64,000 nt of DNA from Paenibacillus uliginis N3/975 (GTDB lineage: Bacteria > Bacillota > Bacilli > Paenibacillales > Paenibacillaceae): NCBI RefSeq assembly GCF_900177425.1, contig NZ_LT840184.1, positions 2,246,508-2,310,507 on the forward strand. The letters are read 5' to 3'. The notes under the pieces were generated by a model. That model was not told where the DNA came from and did no database searches. It was given only the letters and a program-made list of their open reading frames with translations. Shown here in pieces: positions 16,429-25,524 of this stretch (its first letter is position 1; every line of letters begins with the position of its first letter). The translations under genes and the position numbers were made by a program.

Positions 16429-18177
16429 ATGGAGATTATTACGAGAAAACAGCCACAAAAAGGTCGTCCATTTGTTCTTACACTCATTGTAGCTGGAACT
16501 TTAATACTGGCAGTTTTTCTGATTTTATGGTCAGAGAGACCGCCTCAAGCCAAGAGTGAAGTAGCCTCTGATTTAGTCTTCTCGTCAGAGCGGGCGATGC
16601 GTCACGTAGAAAATATCGCGCAGTACCCTCACCCTTCGGGAACTCTTGCCATTAACGGTGTCAGAGTGTATTTAAGGGAGCAAATGGAACAACTCGAATT
16701 GAATCCAGAACTGCAGGAGTTCAATGGCCGATTAAAGACGAAACATTTTGATGCAGATATTGAGCTTACGAACATCTTGGGAGTGATAAAAGGCTCTGGT
16801 AACGGCAAACCGCTGCTGCTCATGTCGCACTATGATTCTGTACCTACGGGTCCGGGAGCGAACGATGCTTCTGTGAGTGTTGCATCGCTTCTAGAGACTG
16901 CGAGAGCTTTACAAGCCGGTCCTAAGCTTCAGAATGACATATGGATCTTGCTGACGGATGGGGAAGAGAGGGGGCTGCTAGGTGCCGAGGTATTTTTTCG
17001 AGATCCGAAACACCAGGAGACTATTGGAATGGTCGCTAATTTTGAGGCCAGAGGCTCCAAAGGCTCATCCTTTATGTTCCAGACCAGCGAAGGAAACGGT
17101 CGTCTAATTGAAGAGTATAGTAAGGCTGTTACGAATCCGGTTAGCAATTCACTTCTGGTGGATCTTTATAAGAAGCTGCCGAATGATACAGATTTGACGG
17201 TTGCCCTGGAGAATGGACTGCCGGGATTAAATTTCGCTTATGGAGATGGTTGGGTTGCTTATCACACACCGATGGACAATGTTGATAATGTCTCTTTGCA
17301 GACGATGCAGCATCAAGGGGAGAACGCGTTGGCCATTGCCAAGCACTTCGGTAATTTAGACTTGTCCAATCTGGAATCCGAAAACCGGATATATTTCAAT
17401 ATGTTTGGGATTTTGATTCATTACCCTGCTTCGTGGAGTGTACTTATTTCCGTTATTTTTGCAGGAATATGGCTGTTCTTTGTTATTTATTTTGTACGTA
17501 AATCACTGGTTACTTTGAAGGGATCGTTGCTTGGACTTCTGATAACACTGGGTTCCATGCTTCTTTCTATTGGACTTTCCTACGGATTATGGCAGCTCAT
17601 ATTTGCGGGCTGGGCGCATAAAGTGACCATGTTCTCTGGGGCAACGTATGATGCCATTCTTTATAATGTTTGTTTTGCGTTAGTTGCTCTGATCGTGAAT
17701 GTTGTGTTATTCCGTTTGGTGATCAGGAAAGTCAACGAGGTGGATATGATGCTTAGCGGTATGTGTCTGTTCCTTCTGCTTCTTATCGGATCAACATGGA
17801 TGCTGCCGGGTGCGAGTTATTTATTCACTATACCGCTGTTAGCTCATTTTATTGCGCTGACTTGGGCAATTTGGTCTCGTAAACCGATGGAAATCGTAAA
17901 TCACCCGGTAGTTATCTTAGGTACGCTTCTTATCCCAGTTCTCATGTTTACATCATTTTTCTATATCCTGTTTATCATGATGCCTCCAAGTATTAGCCTG
18001 TTCAGCTCGGCGATCGCGTCTCTGATCCTTGCATTTTCTTACCCTGCTATGAAGTTGTTAGCACAATCTTGGCGCTTGGTTCTGCCGGCAGCGATGCTAG
18101 CCATTGTTCTGCTTCTTGCCTTTGGATGGGATCAAGCCGAGCCTAGTCCGGAGCGTCCGGTATACACGGCAAGATGA
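16429..18177 (+). CDS. M28-family membrane metallopeptidase
   Basis: 582 aa. One N-terminal helix (about 20-38), an extracytoplasmic M28 aminopeptidase domain (about 55-310) and six to eight transmembrane helices at the C-terminus (about 330-570), the layout of ER-type Fxna peptidases. Zinc ligands and catalytic residues are visible in LMSHYDSVPTGPGANDASVS (His, Asp), LTDGEERGLLG (the Glu-Glu pair), NFEARG (where a Glu replaces the usual Asp) and YHTPMDNVDNV (His). GAAGTAGGGTG precedes ATG. Divergent from the VTC operon. Confidence 0.85.
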   Translation: MEIITRKQPQKGRPFVLTLIVAGTLILAVFLILWSERPPQAKSEVASDLVFSSERAMRHVENIAQYPHPSGTLAINGVRVYLREQMEQLELNPELQEFNGRLKTKHFDADIELTNILGVIKGSGNGKPLLLMSHYDSVPTGPGANDASVSVASLLETARALQAGPKLQNDIWILLTDGEERGLLGAEVFFRDPKHQETIGMVANFEARGSKGSSFMFQTSEGNGRLIEEYSKAVTNPVSNSLLVDLYKKLPNDTDLTVALENGLPGLNFAYGDGWVAYHTPMDNVDNVSLQTMQHQGENALAIAKHFGNLDLSNLESENRIYFNMFGILIHYPASWSVLISVIFAGIWLFFVIYFVRKSLVTLKGSLLGLLITLGSMLLSIGLSYGLWQLIFAGWAHKVTMFSGATYDAILYNVCFALVALIVNVVLFRLVIRKVNEVDMMLSGMCLFLLLLIGSTWMLPGASYLFTIPLLAHFIALTWAIWSRKPMEIVNHPVVILGTLLIPVLMFTSFFYILFIMMPPSISLFSSAIASLILAFSYPAMKLLAQSWRLVLPAAMLAIVLLLAFGWDQAEPSPERPVYTAR

Positions 18178-18313
18178 TGGTAGGTTGAAGAAATTGATCG
18201 AAATGAAGAAATCCATAGGAGCACCGGAGTACACGAAAACGACGATTTGGATCTTAGCGAGAGGAAAAAATTTGAGGTTAAAGTCCACCGTCTTGCTACC
18301 GGACAGACGAAAT

Positions 18314-18341
18314 AAGCGGAATGGCTCAGGCCATTCCGCTT
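18314..18341. terminator. Bidirectional terminator, M28 peptidase / MFS gene
   Basis: AAGCGGAATGGC-TCAG-GCCATTCCGCTT, almost perfect, between converging genes. Confidence 0.75.
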
Positions 18342-18353
18342 GTTGACTTATAG

Positions 18354-19628
18354 TTAAAGAGCTGATGGAAGCGTAGATACGCCCCGTTTCTTTCGTTCTC
18401 TGAACATCCGGTAGTAGAGCAGTGACGAGGCCACATAGAGTGTGCCGGTGATACAAAATGTAATGGCATACCCCCAATAGCTTCCATAATTCGTAACCAG
18501 CATAGCTTGTACAGGCCCCATCGTTGCCCAACCGAGCATAAATGCTGTCTGTGTAAATGAATTAGCGATACCTCTTCGATGGTCAGGAACCCGGTCAATC
18601 AGAATGGAAGATTGAATCGGGTTGGCAGCATTCATGAGCGCCTGACGGAATAGGAAGCCGATGGCAGCGACGCCAAAAATATTCGTAAAACCCGTAAGCA
18701 GCAGAAACGGCAAGGAAAGAATCTGAAAGCTGACTACGGCCCGTACGGCACCGACCTTGTTAACAAGGAATGGACCGATCAACATAGACACGATAGTCAT
18801 AACTTGTCCGAGTGAGATAAGAATCCCTACGGCAGATAAGGATACGGAGAACCGGTTCGTGAAGTACAGATTCAGATACGGAACGACCAGACCTGAACCT
18901 AATCCAATGAGAAGCTGTGCGAATGCAAATTGTCCGATAATCTTGAAGTCGGAACGGGCGCTCCCTGGCTGTGTTTCCCCAGTTATAATTGCTGGCTCAG
19001 GTACAACAGCTTCTTGTAATTTGGAATCGGTCGTAAATAACAGTGGAATAAAGGCAGCAAAAGTAGAAGCTCCCCCGATCATCAACACGATTTTTAGACT
19101 TTGTACATGATCTGCACCGAACAGCTGTATAAAATCCGCTAAAAAACCGCCGCCCATCCCTCCCAGCACTTGCGCAGCGAGGACGAGCGAAGCATGATAG
19201 CTAAATATACGCATGCGGGCAGATTTTGCTGTATTCTCGGCAAGAAATGGAATTGCCAATACTTGAAAAAAGGAAGAAAAGAGTCCTGTAAACACTGCAA
19301 GACTAAGCAAACTCAATTCAGATTCCAACAGTGACCTGGCCATAAGGGCGATACCACTTAATAAGGAGCCCATCACCAGGATTTTTTTGCGGCTGCCGCG
19401 GTCACCTAAAAATCCGATTGGAATGAACATGAGGGCGGTCGCTAGAGACTGGACACTCACGACGGTTCCATTCATCGAATCCGCATAACCTAAACCTTTT
19501 ATGTATAGATTGTATAGGACGCCGAACATGCCTGTACCAATCTGGTAAAGTACGTTGGCTAGAAAGAAGAGTTTTATATTACGTGGCCATTCACTCCACT
19601 CTTTTGCCGTCTGTTGTATTAATCGCAT
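18354..19628 (-). CDS. MFS transporter
   Basis: 424 aa, 12 predicted transmembrane helices with a central loop at about 190-215. MFS motif A is present as GFLGDRGSRKK between TM2 and TM3. The first helices (LFFLANVLYQIGTGMFGVLYNLYIKGLG) resemble drug/H+ antiporters of the YfmO/YttB type. Substrate unknown. The ATG at 19628 is preceded by AGGAGG with 7 bp spacing; an in-frame ATG 27 bp upstream lies before that site. Confidence 0.85.
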   Translation of the reverse strand: MRLIQQTAKEWSEWPRNIKLFFLANVLYQIGTGMFGVLYNLYIKGLGYADSMNGTVVSVQSLATALMFIPIGFLGDRGSRKKILVMGSLLSGIALMARSLLESELSLLSLAVFTGLFSSFFQVLAIPFLAENTAKSARMRIFSYHASLVLAAQVLGGMGGGFLADFIQLFGADHVQSLKIVLMIGGASTFAAFIPLLFTTDSKLQEAVVPEPAIITGETQPGSARSDFKIIGQFAFAQLLIGLGSGLVVPYLNLYFTNRFSVSLSAVGILISLGQVMTIVSMLIGPFLVNKVGAVRAVVSFQILSLPFLLLTGFTNIFGVAAIGFLFRQALMNAANPIQSSILIDRVPDHRRGIANSFTQTAFMLGWATMGPVQAMLVTNYGSYWGYAITFCITGTLYVASSLLYYRMFRERKKRGVSTLPSAL

Positions 19629-19742
19629 GTAGGTACCTCCTATTCTCAGCAGCAACTTCTCTATTCTATCAGGTTACATGTTGCTCAGAAAGGATAATGT
19701 TTCTAAAAGTTGGATATTTATTAGATTTTTAATTAACCTATA

Positions 19743-19776
19743 GAGAAGCCCTCCCAATTGCGGAAGGGCTTCTCTT
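19743..19776. terminator. Terminator-like hairpin in a divergent promoter gap
   Basis: AGAAGCCCTCCC and GGAAGGGCTTCT form a strong stem in the 279-bp gap between two divergent genes, where no gene end is visible. T-runs are weak on both strands. It could be an attenuator for the MFS gene or a leftover of a lost gene. Confidence 0.4.
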
Positions 19777-19907
19777 AGATTTCTCTACGTTCAGTTATTA
19801 GAGACCCCGAAATAATAAGAAACTACAATCGTGTTTGAATGAATTGTTATAGACATAATTATATTTTGTCTATATAATTATCATCAGAGAAGGAAGGTGT
19901 CAGTTAG

Positions 19908-20663
19908 ATGGAACTTCAAGATCGTTTTTGGAATGCTACAATTGAAGAATTAAAACAAGGTTTTTTTGAGGAAGATCATGGATGGGTGTGTTTGTTATGC
20001 GGCCGAGAGATTGAAAAGGGACTCATTTATCCGGACGACGGTCTTCTCTATGAGCCAAAGCGATATATTGCCTTGCATGTGGAGCGTGAACATGGCTCTG
20101 TGTTTCAATATCTGACCGGCCTAGACAAGAAACTGACCGGCCTGACAGATCACCAAAGTCGTCTGCTGCAATTGTTCTATCAGGGAAAAAGCGATGCTGA
20201 GGTCCAAATGGAAACAGGAATCGGAAGCGCATCAACGATTCGGAACCACCGGTTTGCGTTGAAAGAGAAAGAACGTCAAGCCAAAGTTTTGTTAACATTA
20301 ATGGAGCTGTTAAAGGAAAAAGATGCTCACGCGCCTTCTTTTGTGCCTTTGCACAAAAGTGCCAAAATGGTGGATGAAAGATACAATGTAACGGAAGAAG
20401 AGCGGGTGGAAATTTTGACTAAATTGTTCCCGTCAGGTACGGACGGGAAGCTGACGAAGTTTAAACTGAAGGAAAAGCAGCGTTATGTTGTTCTACGTGA
20501 AATAGCGACCCGGTTCCAGCCTGAGAAAACCTATACAGAAACGGAAGTTAATGAGATTTTAAAGGGTGTTTATGACGATTATGTTACCGTGCGGCGGTTT
20601 TTGATTGAATACGGCTTTATCGACCGTGAACCAGACGGTAGCAAGTATTGGCTCATTTCATAA
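19908..20663 (+). CDS. DUF2087 domain protein with zinc-finger-like and HTH regions
   Basis: 251 aa. The N-terminus has CLLCGREIEKG and a downstream HVEREHG, a C2H2-like potential zinc site. A helix-turn-helix-like stretch (SDAEVQMETGIGSASTIRNHRF, about 105-125) follows. The C-terminal DUF2087 domain (about 165-251) has LTKFKLKEKQRYVVLREIATRF and RRFLIEYGFIDREPDGSKYWL. DUF2087 is usually found in putative transcription regulators. AGAGAAGGAAGGTG lies 12 bp before ATG. It is followed 29 bp later by a GIY-YIG gene with its own ribosome site. Confidence 0.8.
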   Translation: MELQDRFWNATIEELKQGFFEEDHGWVCLLCGREIEKGLIYPDDGLLYEPKRYIALHVEREHGSVFQYLTGLDKKLTGLTDHQSRLLQLFYQGKSDAEVQMETGIGSASTIRNHRFALKEKERQAKVLLTLMELLKEKDAHAPSFVPLHKSAKMVDERYNVTEEERVEILTKLFPSGTDGKLTKFKLKEKQRYVVLREIATRFQPEKTYTETEVNEILKGVYDDYVTVRRFLIEYGFIDREPDGSKYWLIS

Positions 20664-20692
20664 CTCTTTATGATGAGGAGGAAGTTAGAATT

Positions 20693-21049
20693 ATGAACCG
20701 TAGAGAAGAGTTACAACAGATGTATAAGGAAATCAAGATTGAAGCCGGTGTTTATGCGATTAAAAATATGAAAAACGGTAAAATCCTAGTAGTCGGAACA
20801 CCGAATCTTAAGACGATTAACGGTAAACGTTTTGAACTTCAAATGGGAACAAGCATGAACAAAAGTATGCAACAGGAATGGAACGAGTATGGGGAAGATG
20901 CCTTCGTGTTTGAAATTCTTGAGGTGTTTGAACCGAACAATGATCCGTTCTACAACTTAAAGGATGCTGTTAACAAGAGAGAAGAACATTGGATTATGGA
21001 ACTGCAGTCCTTTGGTGAACGCGGTTATAACTCGGTTAAACAATTATAA
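20693..21049 (+). CDS. GIY-YIG nuclease-fold family protein
   Basis: 118 aa. AGVYAIKNMKNGKILVVG corresponds to GIY-x10-YIG in degenerate form (GVY...VVG), followed by NLKTINGKRFELQ and a helix with NKREEHWIMEL, where the Glu could be the metal-binding residue. It ends at the size of the bare domain. This variant family in Bacillota has no proven nuclease activity. The ATG follows AGGAGG at about 12 bp. It is probably in an operon with the DUF2087 gene. Confidence 0.75.
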   Translation: MNRREELQQMYKEIKIEAGVYAIKNMKNGKILVVGTPNLKTINGKRFELQMGTSMNKSMQQEWNEYGEDAFVFEILEVFEPNNDPFYNLKDAVNKREEHWIMELQSFGERGYNSVKQL

Positions 21050-21060
21050 ATTGTTCAGAT

Positions 21061-21092
21061 AATGGAGCTGCTCAGTCAGCTTCATTTTTTTA
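21061..21092 (+). terminator. Terminator after GIY-YIG gene
   Basis: AATGGAGCTG-CTCAGT-CAGCTTCATT plus T-run. The remaining 270 bp before the next gene show no supportable feature. Confidence 0.8.
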
Positions 21093-21364
21093 TGATCTAC
21101 CCATTCCAACTTTTCTGATTTGGGCCTTTGAGACGGATAGAAGCTTATCAGGTACTTGATCATCTGGAAGAGATGATGGCACGGTTACATCGCGCTTGTT
21201 ACTGCAGGGATAGGAGAAGAAACATGCATATTCACGGGGAAACAGTGGCTGGATAATTACTTCCATTTGCATGGGGGGGAAGGTTGATATATTATTTTTA
21301 TTAACAACATAAACCGCTTGCCACACTTATGTTTGAAATACACGAAAGTGAGACGTGATCAGAA

Positions 21365-22213
21365 ATGAGATCCATTGCATGGGTAACTGACAGCACAAGC
21401 ACCATAGATCCAGAGTTTGCCAAAGAAAATCATATTTATATCGTTCCTTTACGCCTTATTCTTGGGCAAGAGATATATAAAGAGAGCATTGATATATCGG
21501 CAGAAGATTTCTATGAGAAAATGCGCCATGAATCGAAAGTCAGCAGCTCACAGCCACCGATTGGCGAATTCATTGAGCTCTATGAGTCATTGAAAGAGAA
21601 ATATGATGATGTAATCGCAATTCACTGTTCTTCGGAGTTAAGCGGTACTCTAAATACGTCCATGCAGGCAGCAGAAATCGCTGAGGTTCCTGCTGTTGGG
21701 ATCGATTCCAGATTCGGCGCGTTTCCGCTGCGTGAAATGGTGATGGCGGGAATAAGCTGGCATAAACTGGGTCATTCGATTCATGAAATTAAGGAAAAGA
21801 TCGAGACCATGGTACAAAATACGTCCTTCTACCTTATCCCGGCAAATTTGCATCGTCTGCACAGTAGCGGACGAGTGTCAGGCACTCAATTGCTGCTAAG
21901 TAATCTACTGCGTATTCATTTGCTACTTCGTTTTGAGGAGGGCAAAGTGGTAGTCGAAGAGAAAATACGGACCTTCAAGAAAGCTAAACAGAAAATGGTA
22001 GAAACACTTAAGTTTGACATCCAGAAAATTAAAAAGGTATGTATCATGCATGCAAACAATGAGGAAGAAGCCAAAGAAATTGAAAAAGAATTGAGTGGTT
22101 TGCATCCGTCTCTTAAAACTGAGATTATGACGTTTATCCCTGTTGTCGGTGTTCATACGGGCGAAGGAACACTTGCCATGTCATGGATCAAAAATCAGCC
22201 CTCTTTTTCCTGA
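21365..22213 (+). CDS. DegV family fatty-acid-binding protein
   Basis: 282 aa two-domain DegV (FakB) fold. WVTDSTSTIDPEFAKENHI at the start gives the conserved Thr-Asp-Ser lipid-headgroup loop. SSQPPIGEFIELYE, AIHCSSELSGTLNTSMQAA and the C-terminal HANNEEEAKEIE follow, with VVGVHTGEGTLAMSW at the end. FakB-type proteins present fatty acids to the FakA kinase for phospholipid synthesis. No fakA is nearby. The ribosome site is weak (GTGAGACGTGATC). Confidence 0.87.
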   Translation: MRSIAWVTDSTSTIDPEFAKENHIYIVPLRLILGQEIYKESIDISAEDFYEKMRHESKVSSSQPPIGEFIELYESLKEKYDDVIAIHCSSELSGTLNTSMQAAEIAEVPAVGIDSRFGAFPLREMVMAGISWHKLGHSIHEIKEKIETMVQNTSFYLIPANLHRLHSSGRVSGTQLLLSNLLRIHLLLRFEEGKVVVEEKIRTFKKAKQKMVETLKFDIQKIKKVCIMHANNEEEAKEIEKELSGLHPSLKTEIMTFIPVVGVHTGEGTLAMSWIKNQPSFS

Positions 22214-22243
22214 TCATAGTTAAATACTAGTTAGTAATCACAG

Positions 22244-22273
22244 CAGCCTGAATTTCATTATCAGGCTGTTTTT
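22244..22273 (+). terminator. Terminator after degV-like gene
   Basis: CAGCCTGA-N9-TCAGGCTG followed by TTTTT. Confidence 0.85.
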
Positions 22274-22383
22274 CATCATAAAAATTTGTTGATCTCATCG
22301 AATTATCTTTTTGGAGCCGCTGTCATAAATTCATCGTTTCTAACCGTATGATATCAGTTGATAAGTATTAGGAGGAGATGTGA

Positions 22384-22434
22384 ATGGCAACAATACAGTA
22401 TGGTAATCTATATCTAAAGGAGTTCATCTTATGA
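22384..22434 (+). CDS. 16-codon upstream ORF coupled to the next gene
   Basis: ATG preceded by a strong TTAGGAGGAG site encodes MATIQYGNLYLKEFIL and stops at TGA overlapping the downstream ATG (ATGA). The next gene has its own AAAGGAG inside this ORF. It looks like a translated leader that couples translation; no regulatory codon run is visible. Confidence 0.4.
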   Translation: MATIQYGNLYLKEFIL

Positions 22435-22586
22435 AGATCATCATAAGTCAAACTGAAGCGATGGAGAAAAAAGTATGGGATGAAATTATAGTCATGTTTG
22501 GACTGGGAGAAGATGATGAAGTCTGGGACAATGAACAATTTATATTGACAGAAGACCAGGCAAGAGAGCTCGGGCTGATTAAATAG
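22431..22586 (+). CDS. 51-aa acidic small protein
   Basis: ATG with AAAGGAG 8 bp upstream. The product begins MKIIISQTEAMEKKVWDEII, has an acidic middle (GEDDEVWDNEQ) and ends LTEDQARELGLIK. It has no cysteine, signal or membrane segment. The strong ribosome site, coding-like composition and following terminator support a real gene. No function recognised. Confidence 0.7.
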   Translation: MKIIISQTEAMEKKVWDEIIVMFGLGEDDEVWDNEQFILTEDQARELGLIK

Positions 22587-22594
22587 AAGGTTTC

Positions 22595-22619
22595 AGCCGC
22601 ACACTGCTGCGGTTTTTTC
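22595..22619 (+). terminator. Terminator after 51-aa gene
   Basis: AGCCGCA-CACTGC-TGCGGTT plus TTTTCTT. Confidence 0.75.
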
Positions 22620-22695
22620 TTCTTGTCAGGAAGGACATCAAAGGATATTTCTAGAAGTAGGACAACAAATGAGGTACATAAAAGGAAGGTGTATT

Positions 22696-24003
22696 ATGAA
22701 GAGTTGTACATATATTAGTGTGTTGATGTGTCTGTTAATACTCGGGATCGCCGGGTGTGGTGCAAATTCGGAGACAGCCAAGGACGAGGTACAGATACCA
22801 CCGAAGACAGAAACCAGTGATGGTCCTAAAGTTTCAAATGGAGTGAAGGAGGGGAAATCACAGACGAAAGATCCTGTTGCCAACAAGCCTGTTGACGATT
22901 CAAATGATTCTGCGCTTACACAGCTGAAAGAACTCAGTTTGGAAGAAAAAGTAGGTCAGTTGGTTATTGTCGGTATGGAAGGTACAACGGTGGACAGTTC
23001 CTCCCGTAAACTGCTGAATACATATCATGTTGGTGGATTTATTTTTTTCAAGGACAATATGGAAAGCATAAGTCAGTCGGTACAGCTCTTTAACAGTTTA
23101 AAGAAAGCGAATGCCGGTAATCCAATTCCGCTCTGGATGAGTATTGATGAAGAAGGGGGAAGGGTCTCTCGAATGCCCGATCCGTTTGTAAAGCTGCCTT
23201 CGAGTGGTAAAGTCGGAGAGAACGATGATCCCGCGTTAGCTCAAGAGATCGCCGGTCAAATCGGGAAAAGGCTGTTCGGATTCGGTTTGAACATGGCCTA
23301 TGCTCCTGTGCTTGATGTGAACAGCAATCCGGATAATCCGGTCATTGGAGACCGTTCCTTTGGTAACAGCGCCAAAATGGTTAGTAGACTTGGGATCGCT
23401 GCCATGAAAGGGATTCAAGAAACAGGTGTTGTGCCGGCGGTGAAGCATTTTCCCGGCCATGGGGACACGTCCGTCGATTCTCATTTTGGACTGCCTGTGG
23501 TTGAGCATGATAAGGAACGTCTGAATAAACTGGAATTGGCTCCGTTCAAGGATGCAATCGATAACGGGGCTGACGTTGTGATGGTCTCCCACCTCCTTAT
23601 GTCGAAGATTGATCCTGAAACCCCTGCTTCATTCTCAAAGCCTGTTATTACAGGATTACTGCGTGAGCAGCTTGGATTTAAGGGAGTTGTCATTACTGAT
23701 GATATGACGATGGGGGCTGTCGGAGCGGGCGAGATTGAGATTGGTGAGGCAGCCATTCGTTCGGTATTGGCGGGAACTAACATTGTTCTGGTGGGGCATG
23801 AGTACGATAAAGAAGAAGCAGTAATCAAGTCTTTAATTCAAGCTGTAAAAAGCAAGCGAATCACTGAAAAAATATTGGATGAACGAGTACTGACCATTTT
23901 ACGTCTAAAACAGAAGTACAACATCAATGATCAGCCGGTAACAGGTCCTGATGTGAAGCAGTTGAATGCGGAAGCTAAGCAGTTGATCAGCAAGCTTAAA
24001 TGA
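22696..24003 (+). CDS. nagZ: GH3 beta-N-acetylhexosaminidase lipoprotein (NagZ type)
   Basis: 435 aa. Lipobox LGIAGC (Cys near 20), a hydrophilic linker to about 75, then a single GH3 barrel. The NagZ catalytic loop is KHFPGHGDTSVDSHFGLP (the Asp-His dyad acts as acid/base) and the nucleophile Asp is in ITDDMTMGAV. There is no C-terminal beta-sandwich domain, so it is the short form rather than the two-domain Bacillus NagZ. It removes GlcNAc from muropeptides outside the membrane in wall recycling. The ATG is 4 bp behind GGAAGGTG; an in-frame ATG 27 bp earlier lacks a site. Confidence 0.88.
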   Translation: MKSCTYISVLMCLLILGIAGCGANSETAKDEVQIPPKTETSDGPKVSNGVKEGKSQTKDPVANKPVDDSNDSALTQLKELSLEEKVGQLVIVGMEGTTVDSSSRKLLNTYHVGGFIFFKDNMESISQSVQLFNSLKKANAGNPIPLWMSIDEEGGRVSRMPDPFVKLPSSGKVGENDDPALAQEIAGQIGKRLFGFGLNMAYAPVLDVNSNPDNPVIGDRSFGNSAKMVSRLGIAAMKGIQETGVVPAVKHFPGHGDTSVDSHFGLPVVEHDKERLNKLELAPFKDAIDNGADVVMVSHLLMSKIDPETPASFSKPVITGLLREQLGFKGVVITDDMTMGAVGAGEIEIGEAAIRSVLAGTNIVLVGHEYDKEEAVIKSLIQAVKSKRITEKILDERVLTILRLKQKYNINDQPVTGPDVKQLNAEAKQLISKLK

Positions 24004-24058
24004 TTTATGACAGGAATGAATGACATAATATATTTTAGGTTCATATTTATCAACAAAA

Positions 24059-24083
24059 AAACCGATCTCGAATGAGATCGGTT
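24059..24083. terminator. Hairpin after nagZ
   Basis: ACCGATCTC-GAAT-GAGATCGGT. The long T-run is on the minus strand, although the gene it follows is on the plus strand. Confidence 0.6.
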
Positions 24084-24148
24084 GTCCTTACATTATTTAA
24101 AAGTTGAAAACATAGTATTAATATGATAGAATGACGGATAAACAATTA

Positions 24149-24176
24149 TTGTCTTGAAGTCATAATAATCTACAAT
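24149..24176 (+). promoter_or_regulatory. Possible promoter for the sigma-factor gene
   Basis: TTGTCT (24149-24154), 16 bp, TACAAT (24171-24176). Confidence 0.35.
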
Positions 24177-24220
24177 AAGATTAGCATAAAATATCAGAAA
24201 TGTCAACAGGGGGGCATAGA

Positions 24221-25171
24221 ATGGAAAACCGTCACGGTGCGGATTTCGCAATGGAACGTGAGGCTGTGGAACCGGAAAAAACAGCGAGCTCTCCAACAGA
24301 GGATTTTTCGGTACACGATGATCTTACGCTTCCTCCAGGCATCAAGATCAGCGATCCGGTTCGTATGTATTTGAAAGAGATTGGACGTGTTCCGCTTCTT
24401 TCAGCTGATGAGGAAATAGAACTTGCAAAAAGAATCAATAATGGTGATGAAGAAGCCAAGCGCCGATTGGCCGAAGCCAACCTTCGTCTGGTCGTCAGCA
24501 TAGCAAGACGTTATGCGGGACGAGGCATGCAATTCCTTGATCTCATTCAAGAAGGTAATATGGGTCTGATCAAAGCCGTTGAGAAGTTTGATTATTCTAA
24601 AGGATTTAAATTCAGCACATATGCCACATGGTGGATCCGGCAGGCTATTACCCGTTCAATCGCCGATCAGGCACGAACGATTCGTATTCCTGTACACATG
24701 GTTGAGACGATCAATAAGCTTGTAAGAATTTCGCGCCAGCTTCTTCAAGATCTTGGACGTGAGCCGACTCCTGAGGAGATCGGTAAAGAGATGGATATCA
24801 GCCCCGAAAAAGTACGGGAAATTCTTAAAGTTTCTCAGGAACCGGTTTCTCTTGAAACTCCGGTAGGGGAAGAAAGCGACTCGAATCTGGGCGACTTTAT
24901 AGAGGACCAAGATGCACTCGCTCCGGCAGACGCAGCAGCTTTTGAACTGTTGAAAGAACAGCTGGAAGAAGTGCTTGATACCCTGACGGAGCGGGAGGAG
25001 AATGTTCTTCGTCTCCGGTTCGGACTTGAGGATGGCAGAACGAGAACGCTTGAAGAAGTGGGTCAGGTATTTGGGGTAACCCGGGAGCGTATCCGTCAAA
25101 TTGAGGCCAAAGCACTTCGTAAACTAAGACATCCTAGCCGAAGCAAACGATTAAAAGACTTTCTTGAATAG
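24221..25171 (+). CDS. SigA-like RNA polymerase sigma factor, short form
   Basis: 316 aa primary-sigma-type protein. After about 45 variable residues come region 1.2 (LPPGIKISDPVRMYLKEIGRV), 2 (RLAEANLRLVVSIARRY; FDLI-type core FLDLIQEGNMGLIKAVEKFD; the -10 readers YATWWIRQAI), 3 (IRIPVHMVETINKLVRISRQ) and 4 (TLEEVGQVFGVTRERIRQIEAKALRKLRHPSRS). Region 1.1 is missing, which makes it about 60 aa shorter than a typical Bacillota SigA. It is not next to dnaG, where the housekeeping rpoD normally lies, so it is probably a second SigA-like copy. The ATG is set by a GGGGGG-rich site; the preceding in-frame ATG is before it. Confidence 0.85.
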   Translation: MENRHGADFAMEREAVEPEKTASSPTEDFSVHDDLTLPPGIKISDPVRMYLKEIGRVPLLSADEEIELAKRINNGDEEAKRRLAEANLRLVVSIARRYAGRGMQFLDLIQEGNMGLIKAVEKFDYSKGFKFSTYATWWIRQAITRSIADQARTIRIPVHMVETINKLVRISRQLLQDLGREPTPEEIGKEMDISPEKVREILKVSQEPVSLETPVGEESDSNLGDFIEDQDALAPADAAAFELLKEQLEEVLDTLTEREENVLRLRFGLEDGRTRTLEEVGQVFGVTRERIRQIEAKALRKLRHPSRSKRLKDFLE

Positions 25172-25286
25172 TCTTTGTTTTCGGTACAGATAACTATGGC
25201 TCAGATCAGATCTCTTGTGAATGCGGAAATGCACTTGAGGAATATAGTCAATACGAGGGCGCGGAACAAGAAGAATTTGTTGGGGT

Positions 25287-25304
25287 GTGGAGAGATCTAT
25301 CCAC
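25287..25304. other. Imperfect palindrome in a 353-bp gap
   Basis: GTGGAGAGATCTATCCAC has one mismatched pair. The gap 25172-25524 otherwise contains only the promoter at 25413; open frames in it lack ribosome sites and coding character. Confidence 0.3.
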
Positions 25305-25412
25305 TCCGAAGTAATCCACACGGTTATAAACACAGTCCCTTGGAAGTCGGCATCTTGTTGCCCTTTTCAAGGGGCTATTTAGTTTGTTAAAGGGAAGCAA
25401 TCTGTGAATGAA

Positions 25413-25442
25413 TTGACATGGGTCAAGAGCTTCCATCATAAT
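25413..25442 (+). promoter_or_regulatory. SigA promoter for murB-like gene
   Basis: TTGACA (25413-25418), 18 bp, CATAAT (25437-25442), about 80 bp before the ATG. Confidence 0.5.
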
Positions 25443-25524
25443 TATGAAACGTAAATATATATATAGATAGATCATCGTAATTACCATTGATGTATCAAAG
25501 ACGAAATATTTTTAGAGGAGTGAC

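Noticed and set aside
21090..21326. Frames on both strands in the gap before degV
   Set aside because: No start site; a short plus-strand reading (RRIEAYQVLDHLEEMMARL) looked gene-like but is too short to support.
25175..25390. 71-codon frame between the sigma factor and murB-like genes
   Set aside because: No ribosome site and no protein-like pattern.
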